The notes below the pieces were generated by a model. That model did no database searches, was not told the DNA's origin, and saw only the letters and a list, made by a program, of their open reading frames with translations. Positions 9,348 to 16,038 of a stretch of DNA of 16,038 nt are shown here, in pieces. Numbering within the stretch: position 1 is the first letter of the stretch; each line of letters opens with the position of its first letter. The stretch lies in assembly GCA_001430745.1 (NCBI GenBank), contig KQ481958.1:22942-38979 (forward strand), written 5' to 3'. The stretch comes from Auxenochlorella pyrenoidosa (Eukaryota; Chlorophyta; Trebouxiophyceae; Chlorellales; Chlorellaceae). The translations under genes were made by a program, and so were the position numbers.

Positions 9348-12300
9348 TCAGCCTGAGGGCAGGGGCGGCTCTCCAGCCTCTGCCGCGCGCCGCCCCGCCT
9401 CCCTGGCCGCTGCCATCCGTGCCACCGCGCCCTGCAGGCAATCGGCTGTGAGGCACCCCACGCCGGCCAGCTGGAGCCTGACCAGCTGGGGCAGGCCGCT
9501 GATCATCTTCTCTGTCCCCAAGACCATCATCAGAGGCAGCAGGGTGGCATCGGAAGGGCGGTGGATGTACAGCAGGCGGGGCAGGCTGTACAGGCGGGAC
9601 AGGCTGTACAGGCGGTACATGCTGTACAGGCTGTACAGGCGGTGGATGTACAGAAGGCGGGACAGCGGGTTGCCCGACAGGGCAAGCCGGGTGAGGGCCG
9701 TGGCGTCCGTGAGGGCGGGGGGCAGGGCGATGAGGTCGTTGCACCGCAAGTCGAGATCCTCCACCCCTGGAGGGGGGTGGTGGGGCTCGCCGGGGCTCAG
9801 GGGCGGCAGTGGGGTTCAAGCCAAGAAAGAAGGTGGGCTTGAAAATTCAGTCAGATACCAGATACAGCGCAGGCGGCGTGGCGGGTAGGCCGCAGAGCCC
9901 ATGCCATGCCTCACCAGCAGCAGCAGTGCCGGCCCCAACGCGCTTTTCGATGCAAGCCGCCCACGCCCTGCCGCCCCACCTGCAAGCCAGGCGCCCCCTG
10001 GCAGGTCATCGATCCCTGTGTCCGCCAGGCACAGCTCGCGCAGGCGCGGCAGCTGCTGCAGCACAGCCAGGGGGTCGTGGTTCGGCTGCCCCGGCCCCAG
10101 CGGGTTGGCTGCCGCCACCAGCCGGGTGAGCCCCGTGGCAGCAGCCAGCGCCGGCGGCAGGCGCTGGAGCGCGTTGCCATACAAATCCACCTCCAGGAGA
10201 CCTGCGGAACAAGGGCAAGGGCACGTGAGGGCCAGTACAGAAGGGGGCGCGAGGCACGCGCGCACGGCTGGGAGCGACCTGCCATGTGGCGCACCCAGCA
10301 GCGTCCCGGCAGGCGTGGCAGGCAAGCAGGCCCGGGGGCCCTGCTAGGCGAGCAGCGCGGCGCGGCGCGGCTACCACTAAGCACTAGAACCAGCATCGCC
10401 GGCGCTTCACAGGCCCGGCAGTCCAGCCCCACCCCCACCTGCCAGCCAGTCGCCCGCGGGAAGGTCGGCCAGGCGACAGTGCGGCACGCGCAGGCGCCGC
10501 AGGCCGCGCAGGCTGGTGATGCCGCCGGGCAGGCCGCCCTCGCCGCAGGAGCGCAGCATGAGCTCCGACAGCTGCGGCGCCGCGCGCAGCAGCCCGCCCA
10601 GGTCGTGGCACCACACCAGCCACAGGCCTCGCAGCTGGTCGGGCGGCGGCGCGGCCGCCGCGGCCGCCGCTGCCTCCATGGCTGCGATCAGCTCAGGCCC
10701 CAGGCCTTGCATCTTCAGGCGCCGGATGGGGCCCCCGCCCAGCGGCTGCAGCGCTGCGAGCAGCGGCCCCGGGGCGGAAGGCACCGGAGGTCATGCAGCA
10801 GCAGCAGCATGGCGGGCTGAGTTGGCTCGCCGCTGACGTGCGCCCCGCAGCAGTCGCACAGCCGGCCAGACAGCGCCATCAGCTCGCAGATCCTCAGCTC
10901 AGCGCCGGCCAGCTGTGTGTGTGTGTGAGTGGGTGAGTGGGGTCGCGGGGTGGGGTGGGGTGGGGTGGGGGGGGGCAGAATTGAGCGACAAGTCGTGAAT
11001 GAAGAATGGGTGTCAAAACCGCTTAGTACAAGTGGGTGCACGCATCTGCCAGCGCGGGCAGGCATCGCGCACAGCAAGCAGCTGCGCAGAGCACTGCCCG
11101 CGCGGCCCCGCCAGCTGCGCACGCGGTGCTGCTTGCTGCGCCCTGTGTGTGGCAGGGCCCTCACATGTATGGTCCCCTCCTGGCAGTCGTACTTGTATGC
11201 ACGCAGGCTTGCAAAGCTGGAGGGGAGTGGGGGCGACCAGTCGGCGCCCAGCCGCTCCACCATGAGGGTCAGGTCCTGCGTGTGTGGTGTGTGTGTGTGT
11301 GTGTGGGTGGGTGGGTGGGGGGTGGGGTGGGGGGTGGGGTTGGGGGCGGGAGTGGCGATCGGGGCGCACAGTCAGCACGGTGCGGGCAAGGCTTTACTGA
11401 AGGCTTTACTGACACAGTTGACCATTGCTTGCTGGCAGCGCAAAAGGCGGGAAGGCCCCTCGCTGCAGGCCCTCGCGAGCGTGTGCAGCCGGCTGCGGCC
11501 CCGGGGCACCGCTCACCCACCCACCCACACACCACTTCCCTCAACCCCCGGGCGCCCCCCCTCGAGGCATGCGGCAGCCTGCCTGCAATGCAGTGAGCGC
11601 CGTGAGCTGCGCCTGCTCCGCCGGCAGTGGCACCGAGGAGACCAGCGAGAGCTTGGTGAGGTGCGCCAGGCTGGCGATGGCACCCAGTATGGGCGGCGGG
11701 TATGCGGCGTCGGAGCACCACAACATGCTGCGCAGCAGGGGCAGCGCGCGCAGCGCGTCGGCGGCCGCCGCCGGCAGCGCCCGCCCCCGCACGTCCAGCG
11801 CCGTCTGCTGGGAGGCGCGCGCCGCGAGGAAGAAGAGCGGCGGCGGGGGCGCGCCCTCGCACAGCAGCCACAGCGTGCGCAGCGCGTCGGGCGCCAACTC
11901 GTGCAGCATTGCTGCCAGCTGGTCAAGAGGTTCGGGGTCCAGCCCCGGTTGCAGCTCAAACCAGGCAACGTGCCGAGCCACGCGGCGCAATAAGGCGTTC
12001 CGCCGCTCCAGCCACTCCAGCTGCATAGCGCAGCAGTAGTGCGCCACGCGCCGCAGGTCCACTGTGAAGCGCTGCCAGCGCGCCGGGCAGGCGAAGACGC
12101 AGGCGTTGAAGCGCTTGCAGACGAGCAGCAGGCTGCGCCTGCGGGGCAGGGCGGCGGTGGACACGGGGCGGTTGAGCAGGCAGCAGGAACTGCTGGCAGC
12201 CTGCAATCGGCTGTATGCGCAAGGGCCTGTGACTTCAGCATACACTGTTCTCTTCGCAGTTGCATATGAGTGCAGCAGGACAGGAGGGTGAGCAGGGGGA

Positions 12301-12532
12301 ACTATGCTGGGAACCACCCTCACCCTGCATGACAACCCACTGATGCCACTGCCGCTGCCGCCAGCATCAATACAGGCGCTCCAAAACCCGCACGTCCCGG
12401 CCGGCCTTACGTATTGCCAGGATCCAGATGTCCGAAAATTTCGTGGAGCAGGCTGTCTGGCAAGTCGGCCAGGGTTCTGCTGCCCTCCTCCTCGATCGAG
12501 AGGGAGGTCTGGCTGTCAGTTCCCTCGGACAT
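9348..12532 (-). CDS. F-box / leucine-rich-repeat protein
   Basis: F-box/LRR proteins are usually substrate adaptors of SCF ubiquitin ligases: the F-box binds Skp1 and the LRRs bind the target (family knowledge). Exons 12532-12411, 12138-11583, 11275-11165, 10912-10838, 10745-10439, 10201-9980 and 9766-9348 join to 603 residues. Seen: F-box at about 22-60 (LADLPDSLLHEIFGHLDP joined to RSLLLVCKRF), helical WQRFTVDLRR, then LRRs such as LAHLTKLSLVSSVPLP, LRGLRRLRVPHCRLADLP, LLEVDLYGNALQRLPPAL and VEDLDLRCNDLIALPPAL. Intron 2 needs a GC donor at 11582. The exon 4-5 join is uncertain: reading straight through shifts frame near 10785-10793, so I propose a 92-base intron at 10837-10746; a frameshift or sequencing error is the alternative. 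An in-frame ATG at 12646 could add 38 residues. Identity is sure; details of exons 4-5 are not. Confidence 0.88.
9559..9665 (-). repeat. In-frame coding minisatellite inside the last LRR exon
   Basis: Degenerate units of 12-15 bases built on CTGTACAGGCGG repeat about seven times. GGTGGATGTACAG occurs at both ends. On the gene strand it encodes LLYIHR, then LYS-type repeats, then LLYIHR again, placed right after the LRR motif SGNPLSR. Unit lengths are multiples of three, so the frame stays open. Confidence 0.85.
10915..10975. repeat. GT microsatellite plus GGGGT tract, in F-box gene intron 3
   Basis: On the plus strand a (GT)n run at about 10915-10926 is followed by GGGGT repeats ending in a run of nine or more G (10939-10975). 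On the gene's own strand this is a CCCCA tract followed by CA repeats ending directly at the 3' splice site. The G-rich strand has the base pattern of a G-quadruplex. Confidence 0.85.
11277..11350. repeat. GT microsatellite plus GGGT/GGGGT tract, in F-box gene intron 2
   Basis: The plus strand shows (GT)n, then GGGT repeats, then GGGGT repeats. On the minus (gene) strand it reads CCCCA, CCCA and CA repeats leading into CGCAG at the 3' splice site of exon 3. The architecture matches the next intron at 10915-10975. Confidence 0.85.
11388..11411. repeat. Tandem 12-base direct repeat
   Basis: AAGGCTTTACTG occurs twice back to back (11388-11399 and 11400-11411) in intron 2 of the F-box/LRR gene, just beyond the G-rich tract. 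It is a short local duplication with no visible function. Confidence 0.8.
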
Positions 12533-12636
12533 CGTGATCAGTCTCGGAGCGTTTCGAATACAAGCGGCTGCCTTGCCAGCCGCCCAGGACAGCACCGACT
12601 CGCGGCGGGCACAGCGCAGGCGGGACTGCGTCACGG
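12513..12636 (-). repeat. Duplicated promoter/start segment, copy 1 (F-box gene)
   Basis: This segment covers the first 20 coding bases of the F-box/LRR gene (ATG at 12532) and about 100 bases upstream. It aligns with 14912-15044 in the same orientation; the first 37 bases are identical by eye, and the rest differ by scattered substitutions and small gaps. It should contain the core promoter and 5' leader of the F-box gene. Confidence 0.9.
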
Positions 12637-12893
12637 AGTCTTTCATAACAAAGGCTGAAGGCTGGGTCCTGCTATGCCAGCATCCATACCACAGGCAGAG
12701 ACTGTCGAGGGCCAGCAGGTATCAGCAAAGTACCATTGTCACCTGAATCATTCTCCCTGTATAAAACAACTCGCCGTCTAGCGGCCTTCCGTTCTTTGGT
12801 ACTGGTCAACGAAATATGTGCAAGGGAAGTAAAAACCAAACAGGCGCTGCACGCCGGAGCAAGCACAGCGCCAGGGGGCACGCTTGGCAGAGC
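12637..12893. promoter_or_regulatory. Spacer between F-box gene start and upstream gene's stop
   Basis: Both flanking genes are on the minus strand, so this holds the 3' UTR of the unknown gene and the distal promoter of the F-box gene. The part around 12725-12840 is AT-richer than its surroundings. A TATAAAA at 12760-12766 is on the plus strand, where no supported gene begins. I see no polyadenylation signal of the TGTAA type on the minus strand. Confidence 0.4.
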
Positions 12894-14294
12894 TTACGCC
12901 ATGCTGCCTGCCGCGACTGGTGCCCGTCCAGTGGCGGCAGCTGCTGCTCCTCTGCCCTCTCTCCCCTGCCGCTGGTACTGCTCCTCCTCTGAAGAGGTGT
13001 GCTGCTGCTGCGTCGGCGCCAGCGCCAGATGTCTTGGTGTGCCCGGTGCTTCCTCGGTGCCACCACCAACGCTGCTGCAGCCGCATTGCTGCTGGCCTTG
13101 CTGTCGCCGGCCATGCTGCTGCTGATGCTGGGCCTCCCCCGAAGGCGGGTCTGCTGCTGCCGATGCTCGACCCGCCGCCTCCTGACCGACACCGGCGGCA
13201 GCGGGAGCGTGTTGCAAGCCCCTCAGGCGGTGCAAGTCCCGAACCTGTTTCCCCTGCTCTCTGGCGCTCTGCTCCCTCAGTTCCGCCTGCAGGTGATACG
13301 TGACAGCAGCTGTAAATCGAGCCGCTGACACCGGCCGCGCCGACCAGAGAGCATGCAGAGCTGGTCTCATCGGCCGGCAGGCCAACCACATTCGGCTACT
13401 CCATAACCCACCATCCAGCCTGCCCATGTCACCACCCACCCCTTATCTTTTACGCACTGACCTTTTGTATCCGCTGTGCACACGCGCTGCACATGTCCAG
13501 CCGCGGCGGTGGCTGCTGCAGCGCCGCGGCCAGCTCCAGGTGCAGGGCCGGCTCAACCACGATGACGGCCGGGCGCCGCGCCTCTGCTGCAGCCAGCTCT
13601 TCCTTGACCTGCAGCGCGGCGGGAGGGGCGGGCCTGTTGATAGGGAGAAGCAACCAGGCCACGGGGGAAGGCAAGGGGCGTAGCGAGGCCACGAGTCAGT
13701 ATGGGCAGTCCGCACAAGGGCAGGAGCAGGCGGGGCAACCCTCTCGACAGCATGTGGCCACCTGCTCTATGAGATGGCAATAATAGCCATTCAGCGCTCG
13801 GTGCGATGCGGCCAGGCGCGGCCACACCCATCCGGCTGCGGCGCAGCACTCGCGGGCGATGGGCTGCTCGTAGAAGGCTGCAAAGCGGGCATCCCAGGCA
13901 GCCTTGGCCTGCAAGGCAAACGCAAGCAAGCAGAGGTCTGGCATGAGGCTGGGCAATGCAGGGATGCTTGATGAGCACGCTGCTGCTTGCCTTTTCGGGA
14001 GGAAATCTGCCTGCGTGCCCTTCAAGCAGCTGCTGCGGTGGGGCACCGGTGCCTTGACCGGCGGCGGCGCCGCACCTGCAGGTTCTGCAGCTGCCGCCTG
14101 CGGTAGTCCACCCGCAGAGCGTGCTCCAGCTCCGCGTCCCTCTGACCAGGGGGCTTGCGTTTTTCTTTCTCGAGCAAGGCGCCCAGGCGCTGCTCCTCAA
14201 GGCGGGCTTGGTGCGTGCCGGGCGCGGCCTCAGGCCACCATGATAGGCCCGAAACAAGCCCTGAAAGCCACCCCAGCCAAGCCGAGCCTGCCAT
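12894..14294 (-). CDS. Unrecognised four-exon protein, about 301 residues
   Basis: I do not recognise this family. Four exons join, all in phase 0, with GT-AG borders: 14294-14076, 13908-13762, 13608-13462 and 13286-12894. The middle two are both exactly 49 codons. Seen: a start with a short Trp/Leu-rich patch (MAGSAWLGWLSGLVSGLSWW), a charged helix (LEEQRLGALLEKEKRKPP), an aromatic stretch (AAWDARFAAFYEQP, GWVWPRLAASHRALNGYYCH), VKEELAAAEARRPAVIVVEP, then CSACAQRIQK and a basic Gln-rich tail. The last hundred residues are low complexity, and further splicing there cannot be excluded. The start is the first ATG in frame; an upstream exon is possible, since a duplicated promoter-like segment lies 640 bases upstream at 14912-15044. 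The gene is supported by phase-consistent splice signals, not by homology. Confidence 0.55.
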
Positions 14295-14847
14295 GGGCCA
14301 GCGAGGCGGCCGTGCAGGGGAGCGAGCAAGGGATGCGGAACAGCTGGTGGCTTGGGATTACTCTGATTTGGTGACAAGAGCAGCTGTGCGGTCGGCAACT
14401 CGCAAACAGCAACATCTCGAGCCGCAAGGGCCTTCCATTTGGGCGGCCGCCACATCATCGGCAGCGTGCTGGTCGGCAGGTGGGCTCCCCCATCTCTTAA
14501 GAGCCGCAGCTGGTTGCTGGCATGCAAACCGGATGTCATTCTAGCTGTAGACGCTGCACTCAAGGTTGAGCATGCGAACAGCACCCTGCTGCATGGCGAC
14601 AGCTTTCGCAGCAGATTTCGCAACGCAACGGCGTCGCCCACTGGCAGCACTGCACAATATGACATACGGGCTGGTGCAGGCATCTGCCAGGGATGAAGGA
14701 GGCGATTGCAAGGCATGATGCATGACACAGCGCATGGATGCCCATGGGAGCTGCTGAGCTCAAGCCAGCCTATAGCCGGCACACTTATCTCTACAGGAGC
14801 CTGCAGCTGCCAGCATGCCCCTGCGTGCGCCTGCTGCGCTCGCCTGA
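14295..14847. other. Upstream region of the unknown gene, no supported feature
   Basis: About 550 bases upstream of the ATG at 14294 should include its promoter and 5' leader. Minus-strand frames stay open here, but none shows family resemblance or a clear splice link to exon 1. An upstream coding exon cannot be ruled out. I see no tRNA, TATA box or mobile-element end. Confidence 0.35.
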
Positions 14848-14931
14848 TCAGTCGGATGGCGACATCAGCAGGCCGGGCGCCGGCAGCACTGCCCTCCTCC
14901 TCTGTACAGTACTGTCAGTTCCCTCGGACAT
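14848..14931 (-). pseudogene. Truncated F-box gene start (27-codon ORF)
   Basis: ATG at 14931 opens with the same seven residues as the F-box gene (MSEGTDS), then diverges into unrelated sequence and stops at 14848. No F-box follows. It is either a dead fragment left by duplication of the F-box 5' end, or a first exon captured for the unknown gene at 12894-14294: a possible donor (GTACTG) lies at the point of divergence. Confidence 0.5.
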
Positions 14932-15044
14932 CGTGATCAGTCTCGGAGAGAGTTTCGAATGCAAGCGGCGGCCTTGCCAGCCGCCCAGGACAGCACCGCC
15001 TTGCAGCGGGCACAGCGCATGCGCAGGCGGGAGCTGCAGCACGG
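14912..15044 (-). repeat. Duplicated promoter/start segment, copy 2
   Basis: This is the partner of 12513-12636, in the same orientation, about 2.4 kb away. Similarity starts abruptly at CTGTCAG inside the coding start and ends near 15044. A six-base insertion (ATGCGC, a local duplication) and a few substitutions distinguish it from copy 1. Confidence 0.9.
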
Positions 15045-15296
15045 CCTCCCTCTTAAAGTATGCCCACGCCCTCCCTGCTGTTAGCACCTGCCATTCAATC
15101 TTTCATGGTAACATGCCAACACGTCACAGAAGCAGCTCAGTGATGAAGACGCAAGGTGTGCATATGACGCTATACATCAGGAATGGTTCAGGAAGCGATA
15201 CCCGGCGCGTGTGGTGCCGTTGCACTGCACCATGATGATTGTGACTGAATACGGGACGAGAAACGGTGGACGAGAAGCCTCCAGAGCGTGGACACC
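15045..15296. other. Intergenic, nothing supported
   Basis: This AT-richer stretch has no open frame with family resemblance. Box C/D-like motifs occur but do not make a credible snoRNA. It probably separates the promoter-like copy 2 from the 3' end of the gene entering from the right. Confidence 0.35.
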
Positions 15297-15840
15297 TTAT
15301 TGCACCTCTGCCGCCAGGCTGGCGCCGCGCGGCAGCGCCGCATAGCAGGCACAGGATTCCACGATGGCCACTGTATTTATGTTGCGTGCCAATGGTGCGT
15401 GGCTGCATGGCAGGCCTTGGGCTGCTGGCTGGGTCATCACCGCAAGTCGATGCTTACAGGCGGGCATTCCCAGACTGCCGCGCCAAGGGTGATGCGAGCG
15501 GCCGCCCCATGGCAGGTGCGAAGCAGACAAGAGTAGACGCAGGGTTGAATCAGGGGATGGGGGTCGGGGACCAGGAGAACAAGGGTCGCGTTCACGAGAA
15601 TCTGTACAGGGTAAGGACGGCAGGTGCAATGGCAGCCCGCCGAAAAGCAGCAGTAGGGCAAAAGGCACAGGTGGGGGGTATCCCCCTGGATGGAGGTGTG
15701 ATGACGAGTGTCGGGCTGAAAAAGCAGTGCCAGAGGTGCAGCCGGCCTCAGGCGCAGGCTTGAGGGAGCTGGGGTCCCGTGCTGCCTGTGTCAGCAGCGC
15801 TGGCGGCGCCAGAGGCAGCCGCCCGTACCGGCCTGCTCAC
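15297..15840 (-). other. Possible downstream exon, intron or 3' UTR of the Pro-rich gene
   Basis: Downstream of the GTGAGC donor at 15840-15835, a minus-strand frame stays open from about 15767 to a TAA at 15297. If the acceptor is the CCCCAG just before it, this frame continues the upstream exon in phase (SLKPAPEAGCTSGTAFSARH). A rival frame from another acceptor ends at 15437. Neither looks like a conserved protein, so intron plus 3' UTR is equally possible. Confidence 0.25.
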
Positions 15841-16038
15841 CCCGCGAGGGGCACCGGCGGTGGGGGGCTGCCCTGTTGCAGGGGCGGCAGCGCCACCCCG
15901 GGGGGCGACTGGTCCGCAGCAGGGGCGGCTGGGGGGCTCCCAGCGGCTGCGTTGGGCCCAGCAGGGACTTCCCCAGGTGGAGGCGGTGCCTGGCCGGGAA
16001 TGTTCGGCCCGACAATGGGTGCTGCGGGCGACGGCGGC
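15841..16038 (-). CDS. Partial Pro-rich exon of a gene extending past the right edge
   Basis: One minus-strand frame is open from the window edge and reads as a Pro/Ala/Gly-rich linker (SPAAPIVGPNIPGQAPPPPG, then LPPLQQGSPPPVPLAG), ending at a good donor, GTGAGC, at 15840-15835. Pro-rich linkers of this kind are common between domains of algal regulatory and cell-wall proteins, but no domain is visible, so no function is proposed. The other minus-strand frames are less protein-like. The gene's main body, if real, lies to the right of the window. Confidence 0.4.

Noticed and set aside
9561..9842. Plus-strand frame of Gln/Ala/Val repeats
   Set aside because: It is the antisense reading of the minisatellite in the last LRR exon; repeat units divisible by three keep every frame open.
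10929..11993. 354-codon plus-strand open frame
   Set aside because: It is antisense to the F-box/LRR exons and begins in a GT/GGGGT simple repeat; its protein is low complexity throughout.
12139..12190. Earlier acceptor for F-box exon 2 (giving SCCLLNRPVSTAALP)
   Set aside because: It is in phase, but it inserts residues into the middle of the F-box. The acceptor just before 12138 gives a normal F-box length.
12760..12766. TATAAAA on the plus strand
   Set aside because: No supported plus-strand gene follows. It sits in the AT-rich 3' flank of a minus-strand gene.
13553..14782. 409-codon open frame on the minus strand
   Set aside because: It runs across three exons of the phase-consistent unknown gene in another frame and has no family resemblance. 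Long chance frames are common at this GC content.
15140..15248. Box C/D snoRNA-like motifs (GTGATGA, ATGATGA, CTGA)
   Set aside because: The second C-like box is only about 6 bases from the D box, and the ends do not pair into a terminal stem.
15266..15763. 165-codon plus-strand open frame starting MDEKPPERGHL
   Set aside because: No domain, no splice partner and no recognisable promoter. It lies opposite the possible 3' part of the Pro-rich gene. It could be real only if plus-strand transcripts are found.
1..16038. tRNA, rRNA, CRISPR, insertion sequence or viral genes
   Set aside because: No tRNA arm motif, no repeat-spacer array, no terminal inverted repeats and no transposase or viral protein signature was found on reading both strands.

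Overview
The window looks like nuclear DNA of a green alga, most likely a Chlorella-like chlorophyte. It is GC-rich, its genes are split into short exons by spliceosomal introns of about 90 to 340 bases, and its proteins are rich in Ala, Gln, Pro and Arg. It also carries CAG/Gln tracts and a conserved eukaryotic ribosome-assembly gene. The lineage is an inference from style; no organelle, phage or bacterial operon signature is visible.

Layout, left to right: (1) positions 39-1721, minus strand: five exons of MRT4, the nucleolar P0-like 60S assembly factor, with the 3' end cut by the window edge. (2) 1722-2338: divergent intergenic promoter region. (3) 2339-7472, plus strand: a ten-exon gene for a protein of about 1254 residues, mostly low complexity, ending in a PH-like domain. 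(4) 7685-8883, plus strand: a four-exon gene for a small four-helix membrane protein of the DUF1772 / anthrone-oxygenase-like family. (5) 9348-12532, minus strand: a seven-exon F-box/leucine-rich-repeat gene of about 603 residues, convergent with gene 4. (6) 12894-14294, minus strand: a four-exon gene for an unrecognised protein of about 301 residues. (7) 15841 to the right edge, minus strand: a probable Pro-rich exon of a gene lying mostly outside the window.

All gene models were built by hand, joining exons so that reading phase, GT-AG (or GC-AG) borders and protein similarity agree. The MRT4, DUF1772 and F-box models are the firmest. The genes form no obvious pathway: ribosome assembly, a membrane protein, a probable ubiquitin-ligase substrate adaptor and two unknowns simply sit together, as is usual in algal chromosomes.

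Most worth a second look: GC-AG introns forced by reading frame; a promoter-plus-start-codon segment of the F-box gene duplicated 2.4 kb upstream; LRR exons that look like internal duplicates, one invaded by an in-frame minisatellite; two neighbouring introns with matching CA/CCCCA tracts before their 3' splice sites; and a competing 3' splice site 4 bases away in the PH-like gene. I see no convincing evidence of a wholly new biological system.
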